A DNA stretch of 64,000 nt, from contig NW_020654422.1 of the NCBI RefSeq assembly GCF_003589595.1, positions 13,077,346 to 13,141,345 of the forward strand, in the 5' to 3' direction. A model generated the notes under the pieces. That model was given only the letters and a program-made list of their open reading frames with translations, did no database searches and had not been told where the DNA came from. The stretch comes from Hyposmocoma kahamanoa (lineage: Eukaryota; Arthropoda; Insecta; Lepidoptera; Cosmopterigidae). Position 1 is the first letter of the stretch. Each line of letters starts with the position of its first letter. The position numbers and the translations under genes were made by a program. This document shows positions 1 to 10,522 of this stretch, one piece after another.

Positions 1-3000
1 CTTTGAGTATAGTTGTTCTTGACCATTGGTTGGGGAGGGACACTATGGGTTCTGGCCCTACAGCATCCGTCTTCATCGTCGTCATCGACCCTTTTCTAGC
101 TAGTTCGTCTGCTGCGTCGTTGCCACGTGAGCCGCTGTGTCCTTTAATCCACTGTAGAATTACGTGGTTGTGTGTACATACCTCCATGAGCGCTTGATGG
201 CATTCATATATAAGCCCTGAGTTAATGTCATAGCTGCTCAGCGCTTGAAGTACTGACATGCTGTCGGAGAGTATTCGAATGGAGTGATTCTTTACTCTTC
301 TCGCTATTATTGCTTCTGCTGCCAACTTGATACCCATACATTCAGCCTGGAATACTGTGTTGTGGTCACCAAGCGGTGTTGATATTCTGATGTTGAGGTC
401 TTCTGAGAACACCCCAGTACCTGTTCCTGAGTTTGTTTTTGATCCGTCAGTGAATACGCGGACCTCTCTGAGGTTTAGTCCTTCGTTGGGATCTTCAAAC
501 AATTGTATCCTGTATTTTTTGTCAAAAATGTATTGTTTTGGGATCCTATCCACAGTCGCCTCCAGTAGCGGTTCCTCTTTGACTATCTTGTAAAGGATTT
601 CTGTATGTGGGGTCCTCATGTGCTTCCAAAGGCCGGCTCTCTTTAGTCGCACTGCTGTTGACGCCGCTTCCTGTCTGATAAACAGTGGGAGGGGTCGCAG
701 GTCCAGCATCGCTTCGAGCGCCGCAGTTGGAGTTGTCCTCATGCAGCCGGTCGTCGCCATGCATGCTAGCCTTTGGAATTTGTCCAACTTGTCAGTTGCA
801 GTCGTCAGCTTGGTTCGTGGCCACCAGGCTATCGCACCGTAACTAATCATAGGTCTTATCACCGTTGTGTAAAGCCATAGTGTTATCTTGGGTGAAAGTC
901 CCCATTGTTTACCTACCATTCTACGGCATTGCCAGAAGGTGATAGTAGCTTTTTTAATTTTGTTGTCCAGGTGTTTGTTCCAGTTCAACTTGTTGTCCAG
1001 AATTACTCCCAGGTACTTGACATCAGTTGATAATTGTATTTCTGTACTAAAGAGTTTGGGTAGTAGGTAGTTACCCAGTAATCTTTTGTTTGTAAACATT
1101 ACTAGTTCTGTTTTTGTTGGGTTAACTGTTAGTTCATATGCTCTACACCATCTTTCCATAATCCGGAGTGCAGCTTGTGTGATGTCACAGAGTGTACTGA
1201 TTCAATTGCCTGTTATCAGTATGGCTATGTCATCAGCATAGCCTATTGTATAGAAGTGTTCTTTGTTAAGGTTGGTGATGAGATCATTTACGACCATGTT
1301 CCATAGCAGAGGCGACAGTACTCCTCCTTGAGGGCACCCCTTCGCTACTACGGCCCATGGGGTCTCTTTCGCTGTAGTTCTTATTGTTCTTTGTTTGAGC
1401 ATATTGCTAATCCAGCTGATCAGCACTTCATCCACTTCGTGTCTTCTTAGTGCTGCTTGTATGCTGGAGAAGTTGGTTTTATCAAAGGCTCCTTCGATAT
1501 CTATAAAGGTGCCTAGGCAGATTGCCTTGCTTTTAAGGGCCTCTTCTATCTTGCCGACAACGGCATGTAGGGCCGATTCGGTGGACTTGCCTTGGCAGTA
1601 TGCATGTTGGTTTCCGTGTAATGGAATGTTCTTTAGAGCTCCGTCCCTCAGTTCTCTGTCACATAGCCTCTCTAGCGTCTTCAAAAAGAACGATGTGAGG
1701 CTGATCGGCCTGAAGGATTTTGCATCAGTGTAGTCGTTCTTACCTGGTTTTGGTATAAAAATGACTTTTACGTCTCTCCAGCTATGGGGCACATAGCCGA
1801 AGGCTAGACAGGCCCGAAAGATGTCAACCAGGTGCCGGGCCAGTGTGTCCCCACCCCATTGTAGGAGTGCGGGAAAAACTCCATCTTGGCCCGGAGCTTT
1901 GTATGGTTCGAATGTGTTCACTGCCCATTTTGTTTTTTCGTATGTTACTACTTGTTCAGCGTATCGCCAGTTTCGGGTCGATGTGTTGTAGTTCATTTCT
2001 TCGCGCCTGTCATCTCGGACGAACCTGCATCCTGGGAAATGTGCTTCCAGTAGGGTTCTTTCCGTTTCTTCAGGGGAAGTTGTGAATGTGTTGTTTGTTT
2101 TACGTATTGAACCTAGTTCACTTGCATTTGAGTTCGCTAGGATTTTTCTTACTCTGTTCGCTTGTGCACAAGACGTGATGTTCCCGCAGTAGCCTCGCCA
2201 TGACGCGGTGCTCCTGAATCGTATGCGTTTCTTTAATTTGGATTTGGCCGTCTTGTAATTTTCCCAGTCCTCATCCGCGCATGTGTTCATTGCTCTATTG
2301 AAGTGTCTCCTTACCCTTCTTCGCAGCCTCTCAAGCTCAGGCCCCCACCATTGGTGGCCTTGTCGCGGGGCTGGGTCACTTAATGGGCATGCGGAGTTGT
2401 AACTCTTCAATATGTTTGACGTCAGTTCTTTAACCTGTATTTCTATCTGCGCTGTGTCCAGCAGTCTTCCCGGTGCTACCGGTTTCTCCAGGCTCTGGTG
2501 TAGTTTGTCAGTGTAAATTTTCCGATCGGTTTTTCTGGGGTTCCGTTTCGGTTGTTGTACTTTGATAACTGTTTCTAAGTTCAATCTTATCCATCTGTGG
2601 TCCGAGAGAGATGCTTCTTCGGACACGTGCCAGTCATGGACAAGATTCGCTGCTCCGTCTGACGCTAGGGTTAGGTCTATGATGGTTCTACTCCTTTTAT
2701 TTACAAAAGTTGGTGTTGTACCTTTATTGAGAATTTGAAGGTTAGTTGTAAATAAGTATTCTGTTAAGTTCTTACCTCTTTCATTCGCGAGTTCCATGCC
2801 CCACAGCGGTTGGTGGGCATTGGAGTCAGTGGCCACGACAATGTGCTGGCCGTTCTGCTCGCAGTGGTTGATTAGCTGTACCATTTCCTGTGGTGGTGGC
2901 ACATCAGTCTCCGCCATATAGACAGAGGCGAGTACCACTTCAGGCAGGCCCGTGGCCGCGTCAGCTAGAAGCTTTACGGCACACAGGTCTCTGGAACAGA

Positions 3001-3292
3001 ATTGTGTTAGTGGCTGTATGTGTAACTTGTTTGAGTAGTATATACATGTCCGTGGTTTATCTGAGATAGTAGTGGATAGTAGCTTACCTCTCAGATGTGA
3101 GAGTCCATTTATTTGGCCGCGGGCGCCGATCCACGGTTCCTGAATCAGTGCCACGGCTGTGTCGTTTGCCTCCAACCACTTCCGAAGCTGAACCGTTGCG
3201 GTCTGACTGTGGTGGAGGTTGCACTGGATGACGGTACAATTATTGGGCGAGGGGGACACCGCCATCAGCCGATAGCAGTATGTCGTCCTCAT
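1..3292 (-). CDS. Retrotransposon ORF2: endonuclease, reverse transcriptase and RNase H, one internal stop, C-terminus outside window
   Basis: This is the replication protein of the LINE, used to nick the target and copy the element RNA into DNA. Residues 1-240 form the endonuclease: N25 in QCN, E52 in LIQEPW, D156 and N158 in ATDSNAHQ, D206 in IIDLTLAS, and SDH at 230-232. The reverse transcriptase follows, with APGQDGVFPALL, FRPISLTSFFLKTLERL, FIDIEGAFDK, GCPQGGVLSPLLWN and the catalytic YADD at about 685-688. A TGA at 1202-1204 stops the frame just after YADDIAILITGN, but the same frame runs on without another stop to base 1. It passes through an RNase H with TDGS (Asp codon 446-448), Glu at 341-343, Asp at 263-265, His at 137-139 and Asp at 107-109. 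The first Met is at 3292, overlapping the ORF1 end; a second Met lies nine codons later. The family assignment is firm, the clade less so. Confidence 0.9.
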
Positions 3293-4687
3293 CCTCGCTC
3301 AGGCAGATGTCTCCCATCGCCGACACACACTCGTCCTCACTATTGGACGCCACCGTATGGCTGGCGACGTCCACAGGGACGGGGGTCAGGGAGGGCCCTT
3401 TTCCTTCTCTGGTGAAGCCAGTGGAGGTAGAGGGCACCGGGGAGGCATCTGTTTTGTTGGTTGATGTACCTGCCTTTTCAGGCGGCACATCCGTGTACAC
3501 TCCTCTTCTGGACCTGAATCGGAGGTAGACCGTGCCTAACTGAAAAGTAAAGCGCCGGCCATGCCCCACGATAACAGGTACCAGGTCCTCAGGTAGGCTT
3601 ACCACCACAAAAGTGTTTTCTTGTTGCTGTTGCAACCTGTGGACAACCCATCTGTGGACCTCCGCCCACTTGTTCTGCCAAGTGAGCAAGTGTCCGATAC
3701 GGCGCGCTTCCTCCCAATGACCGGGGATCAGCAGTCCACAGACCACCCTCCGGGGAGCCTCCCCCCCATTTTTCAATGAGAGGGGCTCCCCGGTGGGCAG
3801 CCTGATGGTGCTGATTGCGTCCTCTAGCCATTGAAAGGTGGCATTGTCCTGGCACCACAGCTTTAGGGACCCGTCGCTATAGACGGGTTTACCTCGGAAC
3901 TGTGGGCCGACGTCCTCCTCACCGCATTCCTCTGCTCCTTGAGAGAGGCGCTCACAAAGGGCCTTCTGTATCATGTCTGATTCAGGGCTCCTTATGTATC
4001 CAGTCTTGGCCGAGGTGATCACCGCTAGAAGTTCCGGTGCGGTGGCCTCGGCATACGTTCTTGACTGGGCGGGCCTCTCGACTTTTTGCCTTTTGCGCTC
4101 GCCTCTTGGAGAAAAATGTCTCGTCAAGACGGGCACGTTTGGCATAGGTCGAGGACCTCTGTGCCTTTTGTGTTTGTTGGTTCCTTGGGGGGAGGGGGGC
4201 CCTTCCAGGGGCGTGCGAGTCCGGTTCAGTGGGTCGCACTAACGCGGTCTCTGCACCATTCCCGCCACCCGCTGGGGGCCGCGCCGCTCCCTCTTTCGGA
4301 TTACCCTTCATTGCTCCCGCTGGGAGCTGGAGGTGGTCGCTCGCCTTGGCCACTTTCCCCTTCCATATGGATGGGTGCCGTGGTTTTGGGCTTGCGACTC
4401 ACCAGAGTCCACCCTGCCTCAAGGGCAGTATATGTTGGGTTCTGCGATGCAGAGCCAGGTGTCTGAGCGGGGGCCACAGAGCACGAGGCTCGGGCCGCTA
4501 CCGCTGGTGTAGGGCCAGCACCGACATCGGTACGCGGTTGGCCTTGGGGTTTCCCCTTTGGCCTACCACTCACCGTAGGGCGCTGCTGTACGTTCGAGTT
4601 TGTGTTTGATGGGGCACTTTTGGGTTTCCCCTCCAGTACCACCGGTTTTGGGTGATTTGGTGATTTTTGTTGATCTGCAGAATCCAT
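3240..4687 (-). pseudogene. Retrotransposon ORF1 (DUF4780-like), two frameshifts
   Basis: ORF1 proteins of LINEs bind the element RNA and form the particle that carries it to the nucleus. Reading starts at Met 4687 (MDSADQQKSPNHPKP), in a low-complexity Pro/Ser/Gly-rich stretch that ends in a stop at 4301. A different frame (about 4353-3982) carries the next piece, a basic stretch with STYAKRARLDETFFSKR. A third frame (4145-3240) carries the folded part, from GERKRQKVERPAQ through SLKLWCQDNATFQWLEDAI to a long acidic tail. The SLKLWC...WLEDAI pattern resembles the DUF4780 region of insect LINE ORF1 proteins, from memory. I see no CCHC zinc knuckles. The pieces imply one indel near 4300-4350 and another near 4090-4145. 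Old damage is more likely than programmed frameshifting, because two shifts would be needed. Confidence 0.7.
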
Positions 4688-5356
4688 ATTGCAGTGTTCT
4701 TATGATTCACTCTCCTGATTTCCCACCCACCACGTAGCCCGCACCTTTGGGGATGTCCCATTCGGGACACCAGGATTATCAGGAGAGTATAGGTGCAGAG
4801 GTTAGGAGCTCACTGCGCGACATCGGGGGCTCGAAATGTGCGGCTGGCTGACCCGATCAAAGTCAGCCAGGTGTTCCGCACATACTCACCCCGTCAGCAT
4901 GGCCGAGTCCGTCCCCCCCCACACCTCGCCTGTGGCCCTCTGACGGGACACATTGCCGTTTCCCTGTGTTGGCTAGTCACAGGGCTACCGTTTGGCAGGA
5001 AATCAGGGCCAAAGGGGGCGTATTGCTTGCCGGGGTCCCCACCCCGCTCGGGCTCAACCCCCCAGGATTCCTTCATCCCTGCGTACGGCGCTCAACTGCG
5101 TAGGCATGAACGTAGGAGGATGTAAATTAAGACCGCCCACCACTTGCCATGGTCCACCCTCATAAACGCATGGCCGGGCCGTGTTGATCGCTTCGCGCCC
5201 TCACTGGTAAGACTCAGACTGAAGCCGAGAGTTGTCAGTGTTGGCCCCAGGGTGTACCGGCTACACCCTTGGGCTTTCTGTGACAACATGTCATCACAGA
5301 CTGCTCAAGGACTTCGCACGCGTGGAGGTGGAACAACGAACACACCCCCTCGTCCT
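4688..5356 (-). other. GC-rich 5' leader of the LINE
   Basis: This stretch is strikingly GC-rich for the window and has no long frame on the sense (minus) strand. It lies between the ORF1 start and the abrupt change to family A sequence at 5357, so it is most simply the 5' UTR with an internal promoter. I could not identify promoter motifs in it. Confidence 0.55.
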
Positions 5357-5630
5357 TCGTCCAGGGAAGTACTGTAATCTTATCTATTTCTGTCGCCAAG
5401 CAGTCATGTGAGCATTACAGCGTTCCGATTTTGACGGGTAAGGGGGCTGGTGAAATTACAGGCACATCAGACATGTCGACTTATGTCTCAGGGTGACGAG
5501 TGCAGTAGCAGTGTCCCTCAGTGATCTTTGCAATAAAATTCTGAGTGGCACTGCAATTGCTACGGACAGGCGTGTAGCTTACCATCAGGCGAACGACTTG
5601 TTCGGCCCGTCAATGGATGTTATAAAAAAA
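5357..5630 (+). mobile_element. Family A repeat, 5' truncated by the LINE junction
   Basis: The copy starts abruptly within the family A 5' region (ttcgtccagggaagtactg) and runs through GTCTCAGGGTGACGAG and GACAGGCGTGTAGCTTACC to the family end, tgttataaaaaaa. About 35 bases of the usual 5' end (AGTAGCAGTAGAGCTCC) are missing exactly where the LINE begins. Family A is described fully at 51138-51433. Confidence 0.8.
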
Positions 5631-6710
5631 TATATATTTAGCTTCGACATTATTTGGTATTTAAATGTTAATAATAATGCTTTTAAAGACTTTTAAAAGT
5701 TGTGTGCCTATTTAGGAATCGAACCAACCAAATGTGAAAAAGAAATCCTGTGTTTTGTGATGACGATTGAAAGGGTCAATTATAAATGTTAATTCCGTAT
5801 AATTAACGTTTTGTGTTAATTTAAAGGATTCAATTTCCAGATGAAGCAAACAACTTTTCAAAAGCCTATTTAAAACTTAATTGTCTCCACATTTATCTTC
5901 AATATTTAAAGTACTTTTCCTACGTTTCCCATAGGCATAGGATACCCTGTGTACTGATTCAAAGGGCTAGCTTTTGTTATATGGTATTTCTTGCACAGAA
6001 GGACTTCATTTCACAGAATGTTGTTATTGTTGTCAAATGTGACAGCAGTGGCAGAATCCTTTTTAAAAGAGGCTCGTGTTTAGCAGTGGACTATGAAAAT
6101 CTACCGTGATGTGAGTATACAGTAAGTAATTTCGACGATTTTACGAAAATCCAAATGGACAGTACACTGCGACATGCCGCAAACTGAGTTTGTCACGCTC
6201 AGTCAAAAGTTACGCTGCTCGTAAAGCACAGTGAGTAATGCCTGTTTGGGATTAGATAATATTAATAGAGATTTAGATGTTCTGAGTTGATGCAGAATTT
6301 GTTTTATACCGTTCAGTTCTTTAGTGAACTTTTAATAAACTTGGGGAACAAATACTATCCTTATTAGGTATATAGGTACTATAGGTATTGTTAAGAGTCG
6401 ATACTACCTCAGCTCGAAATTAAATTTTTCCCGTCCTGAATCGGTTCTATTGCGCGGGTCGAATGGCAGGGATACTGACTTTATTTCTTTATTATTTATA
6501 TATTTATTTTACAAAGTAAATGAAAGCAATTTGAAAAATATATATCGTATACTATACGTGTTCTATTTAGTTCAGTTGATATAAAAAAAAAATCGTTGGT
6601 ATATGTACAGTACCTATTGAATACGTTCGTCCCGTCACTAAATATTATTAAAAAAAAAATGAAAAAAAGAGAGAAATACGAAGAATGGCGTACATTGAAC
6701 AAATAAAGAA
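5631..6710. other. AT-rich non-coding stretch
   Basis: I find no recognisable gene or element here. The open frames are short and AT-driven, and several poly-A and poly-T runs occur around 6580-6670. Confidence 0.6.
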
Positions 6711-6711
6711 G

Positions 6712-6800
6712 AACATCAAAGCATAAAAGAGATCAAGGCTTTGCACCGTGGAAGAGGTTACACCGACAAGAGCCTGGCTCTTATATAAGATAGTAATAAA
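6712..6800 (+). mobile_element. 3' tip of an RTE-type LINE
   Basis: The sequence gtggaagaggttacaccgac followed by aagagcctggctcttat closely matches the end of the LINE fragment at 56365-56410, where the same words encode the C-terminal EWKRLHRQVSGS and its stop. Only the last few tens of bases are present, as expected for a 5'-truncated insertion. Confidence 0.6.
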
Positions 6801-6813
6801 GTTATAACAACAG

Positions 6814-6842
6814 GATGATGACGTTATAATGACGTCATCATC
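6814..6842. repeat. Inverted repeat containing a CRE-like TGACGTCA
   Basis: The arms GATGATGACGT and ACGTCATCATC flank a 7-base spacer. The right arm includes TGACGTCA, the palindromic core bound by CREB/ATF bZIP factors. No gene start is evident nearby, so function is not claimed. Confidence 0.4.
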
Positions 6843-7014
6843 TCGTTGGCAAATCCTTTTGGTCCCTGGACAAAGCGGTCGAAACTAACTGTGGTCGCTC
6901 ATCTTTGCCATCTCACAACGCGAAATTTTTTGCCTCACACTTTGCAGAGAGTTCGCGTTTGGATGCCTACCACCTACCTTACCTAGTCTGCCTGCACTAT
7001 GGCGCCAGTTCGTA

Positions 7015-8340
7015 TACGCCAAAAAGAGGTAACTCTGCGGAATCTAGACTTTAATAAATCTAGCGGGCAGATGCAATTCCAGCAATAGTCCTACGTAACT
7101 GTGCGCCTGAGTTCTCTCCTATTCTCACACGGCTGTACTGCCTCTCACATGAGACTGGTGTAATTCCCAGGCCGTGGAAGCTTGCAAACGTGCGACCAGT
7201 GCTAAGAAAAGGAAGCAGGGCTGACCATGTCAACTATAGACCTATCTCAGTCACTTCCATTCTCTGTACGACTATGGAACGTGTAAGCTTTTATCAGGGT
7301 CTGGCACGCAAGCCTTTTAAGTAAACTTTCCTCTTATGGGCTTCTCACTGACCTTTGCAATTGGGTCTCGGATTTCTCGAGCGAACGTTCGATTCGACTA
7401 GTCTTAGAAGGCTACTCTTCCGAACATATGGCAATAGATAGAGTTCCTCAGGGTTCCGTACTGTCTGCAACTCTCTTTCTGCTGCGTATCAAATATATGT
7501 TAATTCCAGGCTGATGACAGCACAGTTGTAGATAGGTACTTGGCCAATGCAAGGGTCAGTGGAGAGGAAATCCAGTCTTGTCGAGAATCTATGGTTAGCA
7601 GTTTGGTTTTGACACTCAAGGCAGTTTGAAGAAGATTGGGACGATGCCAATCTTGTCAAATTTAACGCTACCAAAACTCAGGAGTATCTATTCTCCACAA
7701 AATGGAGTCCCTTTGAGCTGAATTCGACTTTTCCTGATGTATCCATACCGATAGCCGACTGTCTCCAGCTACTTGGAATTGACCTGTCGTCCAATTTGAA
7801 CTTCGGCAGTTACATTCAATCCATGGCCAAAAATACAGCAAGGAAGCTGGGGATCCTTTCCAGGGTGAGACGTTACTTTACACCGGCACAGTTGCTTTAG
7901 GTGTACCAAGCTCCCAACATGTATGGAGTAGGTGACTCAGAATTGGTGAAGGCGAAGCGGCAGAGCTTTGAACACCACCGTAAAATTGCCTGCTTATCGG
8001 TATTTTACAGGATATATCACGGAAAGTGTGCAATGGAATTATACGATTTAATTCTTCCCCTTTCCATCATTGGGGGGCCAGACGTAGGCTTGGGTACCAC
8101 CCCCATGTTGTGGATATTCCAAAGATTCGCACGAAGCGCTACGCTTCCACATTTATATGGCGAACGGCTATGGAGTGGAATTCCCTGCCTGCAGACTTGT
8201 ACCCTGAACGTTACAACTTGGACTTTTTCAAGGCGAGAGTGAATAGGCATTATTTAGGTGTGCATGCTCCATCCTCGACCTCATCGTCACTTTCCATCAG
8301 GTGAGATGGAGGTCAAATGCGCTCTTACATTTCATTAAAA
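7015..8340 (+). pseudogene. CR1/Jockey-group LINE ORF2 remnant, reverse transcriptase and 3' end
   Basis: Reading across several frames gives a decayed LINE polymerase. At 7080-7280 it reads LRNCAPEFSP, HETGVIPRPWKLANVRPVL and then NYRPISVTSI, the start of the fingers/palm. VPQGSVLSATLF sits at about 7445-7480. From 7640 one frame gives WDDANLVKFNATKTQ, IPIADCLQLLGIDLSSNLN and ARKLGILSRVRRYFTP. The C-terminal part at 7920-8305 reads GDSELVKAKRQSFEHHRKIAC, ACLSVFYRIYHGKCAMELYDL, EWNSLPADLYPERYNLDFFKARVN and finally SSTSSSLSIR with a stop, followed by an A-run at 8337. Stops and frameshifts are frequent, and the segment with the YADD motif is deleted or scrambled around 7490. The endonuclease is missing. 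It cannot be active. The same family supplies the fragments at 9950, 12050 and 16850. Confidence 0.85.
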
Positions 8341-8917
8341 AAAAAAAGATTTCGGCTATGCCGAGTTACTGAAAGAACTAGAAACATTCATGCGGTCTCT
8401 ACATTATTTTGTTCCATAGTATATACTTACATAGTGCAGTGCTTGTACCATGTTCTCAACATTATATTTTGGTTAGAAAAGACCAAGACATAATTTACTT
8501 AATTAACTAAAATCAACCCTCTTGTTACAACTTTTGCACAAATTAATAAGGACATAAATTATATTTGTAGTATAATAACAATAAGGAAAGGTATAACAAA
8601 ACTCTATAAAATAAGTTTTTATTACAGTGTTTGCTTCTATGCGTCCGCTACATACTAAACATTTTCCTTCTAGACAATTTTATAGGATTTGGAGCGAAAG
8701 TTTCGTAATGCTTTTTGGTTTACCTTTTGCTAAATTTTTGGAAGCACTTCTTATTAATGAGTTCTATTTTGACCCAACTGGAAATAATCCATTGGCTTGG
8801 TCCAACCTCTAATAGCGGTATTACTCGATATATTCTTCTTTGAACGTATGAGTTTTTGAAAGATAATAAGTTAAAATTGTACAGATAGAGACATATTTTA
8901 ACAAAATAAATGTTTGA
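8341..8917. other. AT-rich non-coding stretch
   Basis: No gene or repeat was recognised here beyond A/T runs and short frames. Confidence 0.6.
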
Positions 8918-8919
8918 TG

Positions 8920-9172
8920 ACCTCAGTGGCCTAACGGTTTTCACTGTGAGAGCTGGATGCGGAGGTCTCGGGTTCGATTCCCGGTGAAACCAATTTGAGA
9001 AATGACCTTTTCCAAATTGGTTCTGGTCTAGGCATTCCGGGTAGTGCCCAGGAGTGATTTCCGTTGCTCTGGTACTCAGATTCTCTAATTTGAAACCAGG
9101 TAATTGGTGTGGTTGCCGAACACATTTAATTATTAATAATATATTATTATATTATAAACTATCTAACTAATA
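8920..9172 (+). mobile_element. tRNA-derived SINE, family 2, full-length
   Basis: The head has good RNA polymerase III promoter boxes: box A as TGGCCTAACGG and box B as GGTTCGATTCC. The body (accaatttgag, aaattggttctggtctagg, ttccgttgctctggtactca) is unrelated to the tRNA, and the end (aattggtgtggttgccgaac) is followed by an ATT-rich tail. The body matches 50918-51100 on the minus strand, and the end matches a scrap at 46180-46205. It is not a tRNA gene, because the head does not fold into a convincing cloverleaf and continues into the body. Confidence 0.75.
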
Positions 9173-9176
9173 AATT

Positions 9177-9460
9177 TAGTAGTAGTAGAGCTCCGTGTGA
9201 AAGATTTTGTCCAGGAAAATACTGCCGCCAAGCAGTAATGCGAGTATTACTGCGTTTCGGTTTTGAAAGGTAAGGGTGCTGGTGAAATTTCTGGCACATG
9301 GAACTTGTCAACTTATGTCTCATGATGACAACCGCAATGCTACTGCCCCTCAAATCTTGCGATTTAAGCTGCGAGCGGCACTGCAAGAGTTACGGACAGG
9401 CGTGTCACTTACCAGTACACACAAGAGTGGTTCGACCCGTCACTTGGTGTCATAAAAAAT
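9177..9460 (+). mobile_element. Family A repeat, sense, near full-length
   Basis: It runs from AGTAGTAGTAGAGCTCC to cacttggtgtcataaaaaa, with the central hairpin and the GACAGGCGTGTCACTTACC block. A second copy in the opposite orientation begins within a few bases of its end. Confidence 0.82.
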
Positions 9461-9462
9461 AA

Positions 9463-9732
9463 GTCGTGTATGGTGGTAAGCGACACGTCTATCCGTAGTA
9501 ATTGCAATCTCACTTCGAGCTTTAAATCGTTAAGATCTGAGGGGCACCACCACCGCGCCCGTGACCCTGAGACATAAGTTGACAAGTTTCATGTGCCTGT
9601 AATGCTACCAGTGTTCATACCCTTCAAAACCGGAACGCAGTAATGCTTACGTTACTGCTAGGCAGCAGAAATAAGAAAGGTGGTAGTATTTCTCTGGATG
9701 ACCTCTTTCACAAGGAACTCTACTGCTAGTAT
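9463..9732 (-). mobile_element. Family A repeat, antisense, tail-to-tail with its neighbour
   Basis: It starts at gtggtaagcgacacgtctat, passes ccctgagacataagttgac and ends with the 5' end of the family, gaactctactgctagt. With the copy on its left it forms a large inverted repeat of about 550 bases. Confidence 0.82.
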
Positions 9733-9923
9733 TAATACAGCTACGATATAGCCAACAACTGATGAGGATTTTGAGGATGATCTTTGCCTAGCAGTGTGAA
9801 ACAATTGGTGAATAAAAAAAATGTAACTTGTCAAATAAATGGATCATTCATCACACAATAATGTTGGAAATGAATCTATTTTTTCCGATTTCAATTTGGA
9901 TTTTCAAACAAACCAACGTAGCC

Positions 9924-9945
9924 GCCCCCCCCCCCTTTTTTTTCA
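9924..9945. repeat. C-run followed by T-run
   Basis: A homopolymer tract of about a dozen C is followed directly by about nine T. Such tracts are prone to length error in sequencing and assembly. Confidence 0.6.
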
Positions 9946-9949
9946 TAAA

Positions 9950-10135
9950 ATATAAGTGCACATTTGATCTCCATCTCATCTCCTAATGGAAAGTGACGAT
10001 GAGGTCGACGATGGAGCATGCACACTTAAATAATGCCTATTCACTCTCGCCTTGAAAAGGCCCAAGTTATAACGTTCAGGTGGCAGGCAGGTGGTTCACA
10101 AAGGTGGCAGCAGTACTCCATGCACGACTTTACAG
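9950..10135 (-). mobile_element. CR1/Jockey-group LINE 3' fragment
   Basis: The complement reads gttataacttgggccttttc, then the codons for ARVNRHYL, the serine-rich SST/SSLSIR end and gagatggagatcaaatg. It matches the end of the LINE at 8195-8320 and is truncated on its 5' side. Confidence 0.75.
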
Positions 10136-10185
10136 GTCCCATGATCACGTCTGACTGATAAGGCTAATGTATCCGATTTAGGTCC

Positions 10186-10241
10186 CAAAAAATAGTTTCA
10201 TTTCCTATGTGTAACTATCGCGAAAACGTAAGAACTCGATA
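10186..10241 (+). repeat. Family E repeat fragment
   Basis: The words tagtttcatttcctatgtg, taactatcgcgaaaacg and taagaactcgatat recur nearly unchanged at 61742-61795 and partly at 48357-48385 (complement) and 52315-52340. The family is anonymous. Confidence 0.6.
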
Positions 10242-10437
10242 TTTATATTAATGTAATATTTATTTTAATTGCAGAGGTATAAGCCTGTTTTATATTTTTT
10301 TCTTCAGGCTTGTCAAGTTAGGAATTAGTCCTCATTTGACCGTACCCTCTAGTTCCGCTTGCATGGCGTTTTAACAACATGATTCAAGTACATGTCAAAA
10401 TGTCAATCACGTAGCAAGGGTGCTGATGGTGCTCCAT

Positions 10438-10522
10438 ATAATAATAATAATAATAACAATAACAATAGCAATAGCAATAGCAACGACAACGATGATGACG
10501 ACGACGACGAATAATAATAATT
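10438..10522. repeat. Compound microsatellite (TAA, CAATAG, GACGAC)
   Basis: Runs of ATA/TAA triplets grade into ACAATA and AGCAAT units, then ACGACG units, then back to TAA. It is a decayed simple repeat. Confidence 0.8.

Larger units (their letters stand above)
1..5356 (-). mobile_element. LOA/R1-group non-LTR retrotransposon, 3' end outside the window
   Basis: The element reads right to left: a GC-rich leader (4688-5356), ORF1 (4687-3240) and ORF2 (3292 to beyond base 1). ORF1 and ORF2 overlap by about 50 bases in different frames, as is usual for non-LTR elements. ORF2 joins an apurinic-type endonuclease, a reverse transcriptase and an RNase H, an order known from the I, LOA and some R1-group LINEs. 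The start of the endonuclease (QCNLHHSQTA, then LIQEPW) is closest in my memory to LOA-group proteins. The element is much richer in GC than the DNA to its right, which supports a fairly recent arrival. The right boundary is placed where the sequence changes abruptly into family A repeat. The 3' UTR, tail and second target-site copy lie outside the window. Confidence 0.88.

Noticed and set aside
1395..2085. Plus-strand frames of 80-112 codons within the LINE
   Set aside because: They are antisense shadows of ORF2.
4090..4353. Programmed frameshifting in ORF1
   Set aside because: Two shifts would be needed, and I see no slippery site with a following structure that I can defend.
8920..8995. 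A tRNA gene (good box A and box B)
   Set aside because: The head runs straight into a conserved SINE body with further copies at 50918 and 48955, and no convincing cloverleaf or anticodon arm was found.
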